A stretch of DNA of 64,000 bases. Source: Gigaspora rosea. Lineage: Eukaryota; Glomeromycota; Glomeromycetes; Diversisporales; Gigasporaceae. Shown here piece after piece: positions 55,404 to 64,000 of the stretch. The position numbers were made by a program, and so were the translations under genes. Numbering within the stretch: the first letter of the stretch is position 1; every line of letters starts with the position of its first letter. The notes under the pieces were generated by a model. It saw nothing but the letters and a program-made list of their open reading frames with translations, was not told the DNA's origin and made no database searches. The stretch is from the NCBI GenBank assembly GCA_003550325.1, contig QKWP01000498.1, forward strand, positions 165,073 to 229,072, given 5' to 3'.

Positions 55404-57194
55404 ATAAATTATGTACGATTATTTTTCAGATTTTTATGCCACTATCGAGTAACGCAACTTAATTATGAGTAACGTCAGATGAGCTTCCCCCAGATTTTGT
55501 ATAACTATCGAGTTGCATAACTTTTATTATGAGTAACGTTAGATGAGCTTCAGCTTTCAAGCCCCAGATTTTTGTGACACTATTGAGTAGCAAAAATTTA
55601 TTATATGTAATGTCATGTTAACTTCAGCTTTCAGGCCCCAGATATTTCCTGTTACTTGAAAATTATGTGCTGGTATGTAAATTTTGCATTTTTATTGGGT
55701 GATATATGTGGCAAAGCAGGAACTGAGTGCGATTAGGAACTTAATGTGTAGCACCATTCAGGGTATATTTAGTACTTTCTTCGATACACAACTTCTGCGC
55801 ACAGTCTGTGAATCTATATTACTGCCTTCAATTAAATACGTAAAATGCAAGACTATACACATAATTTCAACCACAATGTTATAACAAGAAATAGTGAAAA
55901 ATGATTTTTTGACATAAATATCAGTGGCTTGATGTAAATTAGCATATCTATTCACAGGATCTTTAGTGTTTTTCTTTTTCTTTTTCTTTTTTTGTAGGAT
56001 TATATATTGGGTTGATAAATGATAATCCCTGATGAGAATGAAAAAGGTTGTTATAGACATTATTGATTATCGGGTTACATTTCTTAGATATGACTTTAGC
56101 ACACACAATCAGTTTGATGTATAAGTGTTTCTCCATATAATTTTAATGTCGCCTGTAAAAAAAATTTAGTTGATATCATTGTAAATATTAAATATAATAA
56201 GGTGGGTGGCTCAGATTAATTTATAAAGTAGGCGGGAGTTTAAAACTCCTATATTATTATAATAAAAATAAATAGAATTTATAGATCGCTTATTTCTAAA
56301 AAAAATTTTATTCGATATCAGACATCTAATCATTAATTCTGAACCACCCATTTTTTCATTTAATTTACTCTTGTTCACGTTGACATAGTTGTGCAAAAGT
56401 AATGATCGTTTATCGAAATATTATAATTTAAACTATTCATTTGTCATTTTGGAATTTGCATTAAACTAGTCTATAATAATATTTTTATTATTTGTGTATT
56501 ATTAGAGTTAATATCAATTTCATGTAATGCAACGCACTTAAAAGTGACTTTAATTTCGTTGAAAAAAATTCAAATTTGTTATTTTTCATCATTTGCCAAT
56601 ATTGTGCACTTACATAAAGGTCGAGTGTAAAATGTTCACCTTGGTTTATTTGATTAATAAAAAGTAATCGTCTAGACGCAAATTCTCATATGTTATTTTA
56701 CCAAGTCAATCACGTGTTGTTTTTTTTCTAGATTTTCCGTTCCTGATTTTGCGCGACAACTTCACTAAGATATCTGGTTCCTAATGACACATGCAGATTT
56801 CAAATTGATAGTAATTAATAAACGACGCACGACACATTGACTCCAGTACACAAAAGTTCTGGATGATGTAACCTGCTTTTTGTGTTTTTTTTTAATCTGT
56901 GGTTCAGATATAACGAAAAATGAAATTTGGTTAAGTAACGTAAATTTCGGCTAATGAAAATTCGAGCTATGAGAGAAAATTTAATTAAATGGAAATCTTG
57001 TATTTTACAATGGGTTTTATGTTCGGCTATATAAAATTCACCAATAGAAATATTTGATTGTTATGGATGAATGGACAAATATAAGTATTCTAGTGCTTCA
57101 ATCAAAAATCAGGAAATAAATGATAATATAAAAATAAGCATTTAAAAAATTTTTCATCCTTAAACCAAATAACTAAAATTTTAAACTTGATTAA
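55404..57194. other. Conserved intergenic block between Sel1 and BTB genes, unit 3
   Basis: The fullest uninterrupted version of the divergent promoter region. It carries repeated 'gagtaacgt(c/t)agatgagctt' motifs at 55440-55560 and the conserved 'gcaacgcacttaaaagtgac' at about 56529. No gene is found. Confidence 0.55.
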
Positions 57195-58920
57195 ATGGCA
57201 TTAACTTCTTTGAAAAACTTTCAAATAATAATCTTGAACTTCTTGACGGCAAGAAAGATTTTAACGTAGTCATACATGTTGGTGAATCTCCAAATACAAA
57301 GATATTCAGAGAAATTCGGCAATTTTAAGATATAGAACTTTATATTTTCACAATGAATTAAATTATATCAGTAAAGATGAGAGTAATATTAAAACAATTA
57401 ATTTAAAAAATGTTACCATCCAGCAATTTGAAATTATTATCAAGTAAGTTATTCTATATAATTTTATATTACATTGCAAGATATTAATTTATATATGCAT
57501 AAATTTTTATACAATTATATATTTACGGAGGAATAGCCTTGCTCGAAAAACATCATTTACAGTATTTTTGAGCTTGTCCAATTGCTTATGAATTTCTTTG
57601 GATGAATTGGCCAAGCAACTTCATACTCATTTAATTGAAATGAAAGCTCATTGGCTTCATTTACATTTTAATTGTATTTATGAAAAAGGTTTCCAAAATA
57701 ATAAACTTCCAAGATTTACAAAACTGGTGTAATAATATTGTGGCAAAATACCCTAATATGATTTTTGATTCTTAACATTTTTTTACGCTTCAAGAAAACG
57801 CTTTAATCTCATTTATTAGTCATGATGATTTACAAATGGAAGAAGTAAAAATTTGGAATTATGTTATAAAATGGGGAATTTCAAAAAATTCAAGCTTACC
57901 ATCCGATCCTGAAGACTGGTCACGTGAGAATTTTATTGCTTTAAAGACTGCTTTACAAAATTATTTACCTCATATCCGCTATTTTCAAATGCCTGGTAAG
58001 GTTATTATTAATAATTTACAACCTTATCAAAAAATTCTTGAGAAAAATCCTTGGAAAGATATAATGAAAAAGTATATGACTGACGAACCAATATCTTCTG
58101 CAGTTCTTCCGCCTCGAATAATTTCAAAACCAACATTACCAAACAGAATTGTTGAACAATTTTCAAACAGTATTAATGAAGCACATGCAGCGGAGATTAC
58201 TTCATGGGTTGATATGAAAGATAATCTATATTCAGTAACGAATAATCCATATGATTTTAAATTACTTCTTCGTGGAAGCAGATTGGTTTACTTCCACTTC
58301 ATTTTGGAATTTATGCGATAAACAAACTAATCTTGTTGTAGTTATTAAGGTTATATGTACTGATGAAATTCTTGGTGGCTATAATCCTATCGGTTGGGAT
58401 AAACAATATGATGGTAAATATATGAATTGTAAAGAGAGCTTTATTTTTACATTGAAAAATGGTAGCATTCAAAATTCTATTTTAAGTCGTGTGAAAATAC
58501 CGGAGAAAACAATTTATTGTAGGTCTGATTTTGGTCTGCTTTTTCTTGTAATTCTTTTACCACATATGTCATTTTAATCTAGATAACAATTGTTGGGCTG
58601 GTGATACACGGTGTTTAAAATAGCATAGTAAACATCCGGATCCACCGGTATTTTGATAAGATTTTGAGCAAAAAAACCGGTTTTTAACATATAAAAACAG
58701 GATTTTTTTGCTTTGCACCGGTAAATTTCAAATCCTATTTTAAACACTGGTGATACAGGTGTATATGAGAATATAATTAGAAAGGATGCAGCTACTTATA
58801 AACAAGTCTCATGGGTTTCATGTAAAATATCATGTTTTTTTAATAGAAGATATGAAATATTTCAATTTAGAAAAAGCCCTAAAAGCTTTTATATTGACAA
58901 CAAAATAAATAGCTTTATTA
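57195..58920 (+). pseudogene. BTB-BACK-TLDc gene, copy D (nearly full length, broken)
   Basis: ATG 57195 starts the BTB exon but a lost A shifts the frame at once. The exon still shows FNVVIHVGESPN-like and NLKNVTIQQFEIII codons, ending at a 'gtaagt' donor near 57441. Exon 2 starts near 57520; the BACK start is frame-shifted, then 57836-58321 is open (MEEVKIWNYVIKWGISKN, SLPSDPEDWSRENFIALK, then the TLDc opening NNPYDFKLLLRGS). A shift near 58275 moves the TLDc core (TSTSFWN, TDEILGGYNPIGWDKQYDG, NSILSRVKIPEKTIYCRSDF) to the next frame. A 140-bp MITE interrupts it at 58608. The end near 58900 reads like SFYIDNKI. This copy gives the best gene model for the family here: two exons and about 470-500 residues. 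Confidence 0.88.
58608..58747. mobile_element. hAT-type MITE inside the TLDc region
   Basis: 140 bp flanked by TGGTGATAC (58599-58607 and 58748-58756). The ends share 'gtgtttaaaatag' in inverse orientation. Without it the codons for AGDT continue into the next TLDc residues; copy A (7240-7255) is uninterrupted there. Confidence 0.88.
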
Positions 58921-59303
58921 TGATTATGGATAAAATGTACCATATAAAACTTAACAATTTGAAATAAAAATCAAACCTTAATAAATATAGGTAACTATCT
59001 ATATTGCGCAATATTGTAATATTATAAAATAGTTGCGCGACACAATTGTGCAATACTAGAATAAAAACATATAATAGAATTCTTGTCAAAAATATAGTAA
59101 TAATAAAATTAAATTAATTATGAAGTTCAAACTGACTTGCTGAAATTTTAAAATTCCAATTATATAAATTAAGCTCAAATGATATACTAATATTTTATTC
59201 TATTTAATATTTATGCTTTTACAAATTTCTTGCAGTAAAGCCAATAAGCACTGCTGTATATCAAATTGAATAATTCAAAAAATTTAGTTGGCCATATATT
59301 AAT
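58921..59303. other. 3' flank of BTB copy D
   Basis: AT-rich sequence; I see no gene. It may contain the old 3' UTR. Confidence 0.4.
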
Positions 59304-59702
59304 TGTCGCGGCTGAAGCTGGAAATGGCTGAAGCTGGAAATTGAGGACCTTAAATTAAAATTATAAATCCTACCAAAATCCACTTATACTCTCCTAATAT
59401 CAAAACTAACTCTAAATCCTAACCTAACCGTCAAAGAAAAGCTAAGAAAATGCACCTCAAAAATTTTAGAAAATTTGGAAGGTGGTCACTTCACCGACAA
59501 TCATTTCACCGAAAGTTCACTTAGCCGACATCACATAGGATTAGGGTTAGGGTTTTTTAGTTGCAGGTATGTATTTTTAGTAAATTGTCACTTGGTGTGA
59601 TGTCGGTTAAGTGAGCTGTCGGTGAAATGATTGTCGGTGAAATGACACGTATCCGAAAATTTTATATTAAAAGAATTAAAATTTCCAGCTTCAGCCGCGA
59701 CA
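59304..59702. mobile_element. 'TGTCRCGGCTGA' MITE, interrupted
   Basis: Inverted ends 'tgtcgcggctgaagctggaa' and 'ttccagcttcagccgcgaca', flanked by TTAAT-like sequence. A second MITE (59477-59654) is inserted in it. Unit 1 keeps only the right half (22008-22182). Confidence 0.85.
59477..59654. mobile_element. hAT-type MITE nested in a MITE
   Basis: 178 bp with 8-bp duplications GAAAATTT at 59469-59476 and 59655-59662. Inverted ends run 'ggaaggtggtcacttcaccg' and 'ggatacgtgtcatttcaccg' and continue 'acaatcatttcaccga'. The truncated unit 1 copy at about 22130 shows the empty site. The centre carries a short TTAGGG-like run. Confidence 0.92.
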
Positions 59703-60535
59703 TTAATTATTATAATTGTCTAGTTATTATTGTTATAAAAAATTCTTCAATATATGTATGCATAATGAAACTATATAAAACTATTTCTAAACTTTGGGCA
59801 ATTATTAATACTCTTTACAATACTCTAAATAACTATTGCTTGTAATTAAGATGCTAATTATCGTTAACATTGCCAATTACATTCTGTTACATATTTGATA
59901 ATATTTAAATCTTCAAATTATCTTTTTTAAAATTAATATTTATACATTGTATGCATTTTCATTAATAAATCTGTTTTTGTCTTGTGGCAGTTTGCTTTAT
60001 TCTTGTTATAAATTACTTGATTTAGAGTACAATAATTATGGATATAGCAGTAAAAACACAAACAATACTAATGAACTATTAAATTCAATAAATTTTACAT
60101 ATAATATATTATGCAATTAAAATAAATAATGTACAATATAATGAATGAAATGATTAAATTGAAATGTTTTTGCAACAAAATTGTATAATTTTTTATTACA
60201 TAAAGAACTTATAAAAAATAATATAAATAGTGATTTAACTGGACAGAGAATGCACATGCTAGTAATATCATATGATCCTTTGATTGTACAATAATAGATA
60301 ATGTAGTCTATTATTTTTATATTATCACTTTTATAATAATGAGTAAGAATAAAACGTGGTAATAATAATTTCAGAATATGTAATTAGTAGTGTGAGAATG
60401 GTCTGTTGCTAATCAGGGGCTTTGTTTAATGGAGTAAGTTATTTTTCTTTTTGCTATCATTTATCTAGTAGTGAAGACTGGCTCTATCACCTCACTTTTT
60501 TCCCATTGCCTCAAGCTAAGGACAACGCAAAAACC
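59703..60535. other. Non-coding unit 3 sequence shared with unit 1
   Basis: Matches 24291-25095, plus the Helitron empty site at 59728/59729. No gene is seen. Confidence 0.5.
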
Positions 60536-60724
60536 TTATATTGATGATTAGGAACAATGGCTATGGATGCAATACATGGCTCTCATGTTGGTAATTAGGC
60601 TTCGCAGCTATAATATAATGCAAGGATCTCATGTTTGTTGATTAGTCTTCGTGGTTCTGATAGTAGTAAAAACATATATCGTATTAGGTTCTGTAGCCGT
60701 GATATCAGTGTTGCATGATGATTA
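60536..60724. repeat. AT-rich decayed minisatellite, unit 3
   Basis: Counterpart of 25081-25282, with 'gattaggctt(c)gcagc' and 'caaggatctcatg' words. Confidence 0.55.
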
Positions 60725-60835
60725 GGTCACGCAAAGTTAATTTTTCGTTTTGTATTACATGGGGTTTCAAAAATTCCCGGTCGGTCGGAATTTTTTTATT
60801 CATCTGTTGTATTAATAGCCTTATGTTGCATCTAA

Positions 60836-61083
60836 GGCCACACAAAGTAAATTTTACGCTTTGCATAATACGGAATCAGAAAATTAGGGGTTGGCAGTCA
60901 AATTTTCTATCGGTAATATCGGACAATTTCGGAAAACAATGTCTCCATCGGGTGATACCGGAGTAATTTATGGAAAAATTAAATAGCAAAAATAGAATAA
61001 TTGGAGCAATTGGGACTTAAAAAAACAAATTGGAAAAATTGGGTCGGCAGGTAATGCAAATCAAAATTTAACTTTGCGTGGCC
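60836..61083. mobile_element. Harbinger-like 'GGCCACRCAAAGTT' MITE, unit 3
   Basis: Starts 'ggccacacaaagtaaatttt' and ends 'tttaactttgcgtggcc', with TAA on both sides (60833-60835, 61084-61086). Another end of the family, 'ggtcacgcaaagttaattt', starts at 60725 after a TTA. Confidence 0.82.
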
Positions 61084-61393
61084 TAAACAATGAGTCGATT
61101 TGGCTCAAATCGATTACGTAAAGATGGTGTATAACATTTTAATAAGAGAATTCTTATATAGTTTCGACATTTTTAGAGTAAAGACAAAGTTATCGAAAGC
61201 AATATGATTGATGTGATGATTGCAAGTTGATGTTTATAGGTAATGATAAGATGATATCAAAGATAATTTTAAGTTCTTGTGACGAATGCAGTTCCGAGTT
61301 GATTAGAAGTCATGTCTGACACTGGTGATGTTAATGAAATTGGAGAGTTTAATATTTGTTTTAATATTTCAAACTTTAACTGGAGTCACATGA
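61084..61393. other. End of unit 3 and start of a fourth unit
   Basis: 'gcaagttgatgtttatagg' at about 61225 begins the same sequence as 13726, so another unit copy starts here. Homology is lost at about 61393, where a 'ccctataagaaaagt' TIR-like end stands. Confidence 0.65.
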
Positions 61394-61655
61394 CTGGTTA
61401 CCCTATAAGAAAAGTACCAGGAACGTAAGTGTATGGTTTTACTGGCATCTGAAATGGAAGCAAAATCTTAAAGCTGATTGGTATATATTTTTTCTCATGG
61501 TCATTCCGTGTTTTATGTAACATAAATTTCTAATTTTAGAGGGAGGTTAAAGCGAGGTGAAATTTAGTTAGGAGGTTTATAAATTTATATCAAGAATGCA
61601 GCATGTAGATCATGTATTAACTTATAATAAATTGGTCTCGTTCTTCCTTAGTAAA

Positions 61656-61700
61656 TGATTGGCTTACATGTGCCGCGCAGCGGCACATGTAAGCCAATCA
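61656..61700. repeat. Perfect 21-bp stem hairpin
   Basis: 'tgattggcttacatgtgccgc', loop 'gca', then the exact inverse. No poly-T follows and there is no coding context. Confidence 0.95.
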
Positions 61701-61818
61701 ATTACTTTGATGAAGTGATAATCTGATGTCATTTGTAATACTTCATAATTACGATCAATGGTTTGCCATTTAAAGTAAAATCGGGTTTAAATTTTAGCCA
61801 ACTTTTATTAAACGACAG

Positions 61819-61938
61819 GAAACCTGAGTTGTGAAATAGTGAAACCTGCTATGATCATCACGTGAGGATGAAATCCGCTTTTATTTCACCCTAACCCGAT
61901 TTACAAAGCGGATTTCACTATTTCGCAACTCAGGTTTC
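61819..61938. mobile_element. Small MITE or fold-back with 26-bp arms
   Basis: 'gaaacctgagttgtgaaata' begins the left arm and its near-perfect inverse ends at 61938. An inner pair around 'gaaatccgctttt' and 'aaagcggatttc' makes a compound palindrome. Confidence 0.75.
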
Positions 61939-62064
61939 ACCCTGTTCTTTTATTAAAAAATGATTCATAATACCAGTACGATCACATGAAATGTGAGAGG
62001 ATGGTTCCGTTCAACTTTTTTGATGCACTACATTGATTTTTGAAAAATCTTTTTGGGTTGGAAT

Positions 62065-63213
62065 TAGAGTTGGGCAACGAAACGAAACCTATCCGAAACT
62101 AGTATCGGTTTTGGTATAATCCGAAACTAGTTTCGGATTTTTAAAAAAATACGAAACCCCCCGAAACCTGAAACTCCAAAACTATAATCCAAAACTCCCT
62201 GAAACTATATTTAAAATTTTGAAAATTATGATATAATTTATAATAGAATATTGCTAGAAATAACTAGTGGTGATTATTATACTTCTAGATTTTTTTAGGA
62301 TTAGGGGAGAACCCCAAAATTTACATAGATAGATCAGGTATTAGTTTGCTTATTTCTGGTGTTTTTTATACAAATTTTTTCTATTTATGGTATTTTTTGC
62401 TTATTTTGAAGTTTTTTCTGCAGAACTTTCTATTTTTGGTAATTTTATAATTAACCTGCCCTATCTATGTATATTTTGGGGTCCTGTTAGATGAAGTTAT
62501 AGAGATTCTATTTTAGTTTTTATAAGGTTTTTAAATGTTTTGAACATTTTTACTTAGAGTCTCTAATCCTGTTATTTAGTATGTTTTAAAGATTTAAGCA
62601 CCTAGTAATTGATCACTACCAGTTATATTAGTAATATTCTTTATAATTTATATATATTATAATTTAGAAAATAACTAATAATCATCATGGGTGATTATCA
62701 CCTATGATCTATAATGCAAAATCACAATAAACATAAATGTCAATAATAAAATTTAGCATGAATTTTTTTTTTATATAAAAAAAAGTAGTTTTATGGACAA
62801 AATTTTAGAGTAGAAGCAATTTTAGCAATTTTTTGTTTTTGTTATACAAAATTGATCTATATATTACACCTGATTCTGAATTTTAATTGGCAAATTGACT
62901 AGATAATATAATTTCCTATAATTTATTGATTTATTATTAATAAATATTATAACTGATATATACAAACTCAAATATAACCTATATGTAAATATGTATATTT
63001 TTCCTTGGCAGACTCAAATATTTGTGTACTAACATGTTAGCACGTTCTACAATACCATATTTTGTAAAAATTTAACCTTAAATAGTTTCAGTGTTTTGGA
63101 TAAGGTTTTGGGTTTCGGATGAGGTTTCAGAGTTTCAGATGAGGTTTCGGAAGCTATAATCCGAAACCCGAAACTTTCAGATTTGGCCAAAAAGGTTTCG
63201 GTGCCCAACTCTA
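62065..63213. mobile_element. hAT-like non-autonomous element (1149 bp)
   Basis: Ends 'tagagttgggcaacgaaac' and, inverted, 'tagagttgggcaccgaaac'. Flanks are GTTGGAAT (62057-62064) and GTTAGAAT (63214-63221), an 8-bp duplication with one change. Subterminal zones are filled with short 'gaaac' / 'gtttcgga' motifs on both sides, which is typical of hAT transposase-binding regions. No transposase frame is seen. Confidence 0.88.
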
Positions 63214-63395
63214 GTTAGAATAATGATTTTCATTTATTTACAATTACAATATACCAGTACAATCACATTAAATATGTGATGGATCGTTTTTTGGGTATGG
63301 CCTATGCTGATCTTCGCAGAATCCTTTTTTAGTAGAAGTAATGGTTTTCATTTAGTTACTACGATATTCTAGAAATCTGTAACATATTTTGGGTG

Positions 63396-63472
63396 TGGCG
63401 CCTTAGAGAAGTGGTCAAGGTGTCACCCCCAAACGGCAGGTTGACAGTTCGAATCCTACTGTTGACGCTTTG
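63396..63472 (+). other. tRNA-like segment with pol III boxes A and B (SINE head?)
   Basis: TAGAGAAGTGG (63404-63414) fits a weak A box and AGTTCGAATCC (63446-63456) a strong B box, spaced as in a tRNA. The TTCGAAT loop is not closed by a proper 5-bp T stem and the acceptor arms do not pair cleanly, so it is not a functional tRNA. A tRNA-derived SINE is the best guess. Confidence 0.45.
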
Positions 63473-64000
63473 AACAATAGGCCTGTGTTTGGTAACCATG
63501 TGGCTCAGATTGGTTGGGTTGCAAAAACCTGTTACCTTGGTTCCACCATTTTGAATGGGAGCTACGGCGAAATGGTGTTATTGTTACACCGTAAAATCCA
63601 GGGAACCAGAGGAATGGAAACCCGTTTGGCAAGTCCCAAATTAGGAGGTAATAGTGAAGATCTATAATGACACTACCAAAAGAAGGTGGGTGGTCGGGAT
63701 CGGAATGAACCTAATAAGGGCAAGTGGCTTTGTCGCTAAATCCGTATCTGAAATGGAATGGGACACAGAAGACAACGGTAGGCAATTGGTGCGAGGGTAA
63801 AGTAGCCCTTAGGCTGATGATTTATCAAAAAGAGTTGGGGCCCCTTAATATCTGCGTTTGTGCAGTGCAACAGGTAGTAATAGGAAGAGCGTGAACCAGA
63901 GGGTTTAAATAGGCAATTCCCGTAGTTGGGTTGTAGGTATGGCAGCTAGTGTAGAACCTTCGGGCGGACTACTTAAATTAGGCACCAAAAGTGCACGTGT
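63473..64000. other. GC-richer right end, possibly the SINE body
   Basis: Base composition is clearly less AT-rich than the preceding 40 kb. It continues from the tRNA-like head to the window edge. The 65-codon frame 63470-63667 is weak and unrecognised. Confidence 0.35.

Noticed and set aside
63396-63472. Functional tRNA gene
   Set aside because: The B box is good but the T stem and acceptor stem do not pair properly; kept only as a tRNA-like segment.

Overview
The window is AT-rich, repeat-dense eukaryotic DNA, most probably from an arbuscular mycorrhizal fungus (Glomeromycotina, Rhizophagus-like). The case rests on gene content: long arrays of 36-residue Sel1 repeats, TKL-type kinases with HRDLHxxN and DLG in place of DFG, BTB-BACK-TLDc proteins, short introns, FAR1/MULE transposases joined to an OTU domain, and decayed Ty3/Gypsy elements. 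I see no bacterial operon, ribosome binding site, CRISPR array or intact rRNA/tRNA.

The backbone is one unit repeated in the same orientation. A unit holds a kinase gene and a Sel1-repeat gene on the minus strand (Sel1 upstream of the kinase), about 2 kb of conserved non-coding DNA, and then a divergent BTB-BACK-TLDc gene on the plus strand. Unit 1 spans about 13.72-26.1 kb, unit 2 about 34.9-47.6 kb and unit 3 about 50.1-61.2 kb. A fourth begins at about 61.2 kb, and an older decayed one lies left of 7.4 kb. The Sel1 genes of units 2 and 3 are open (770 and 1102 codons from their first ATG); that of unit 1 has stop codons. Every BTB-BACK-TLDc copy is broken. The kinase and Sel1 region of units 2 and 3 looks identical over about 3.7 kb while its flanks have diverged, and the unit 3 Sel1 array carries an exact extra block of nine repeats.

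Mobile DNA cuts this backbone. From left to right: GC-rich minisatellite clusters (2.5-3.7 kb); a Harbinger-like palindromic element with an assembly gap (5.5-6.0 kb); a 6.35 kb terminal-inverted-repeat element (7.4-13.7 kb) containing a decayed MULE-OTU transposon (8.15-12.68 kb) that itself carries MITEs; a 'GGCC' element (19.1-20.4 kb); a non-autonomous Helitron (22.2-24.3 kb); a decayed Ty3/Gypsy element (26.1-34.3 kb) with two insertions in its reverse transcriptase; a fold-back element (34.3-34.5 kb); a minus-strand LTR element (35.1-39.9 kb) whose interior holds Sel1 and kinase relics; hAT-, Mutator- and Harbinger-type MITEs at 40.3, 45.1, 47.6-50.1, 58.6, 59.3-59.7, 60.8 and 62.1-63.2 kb; a perfect hairpin (61.66 kb); and a tRNA-like head at the right end. 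Because the units are paralogous, several insertions can be checked inside the window against an empty site.

Four single-N positions (2749, 19663, 39351, 51748) are flanked by direct duplications and look like uncollapsed contig overlaps. Copy number and perfect identities should be read with that in mind. How the genes work together is inference: a Sel1 scaffold next to a kinase suggests a signalling pair that is being duplicated and homogenised.
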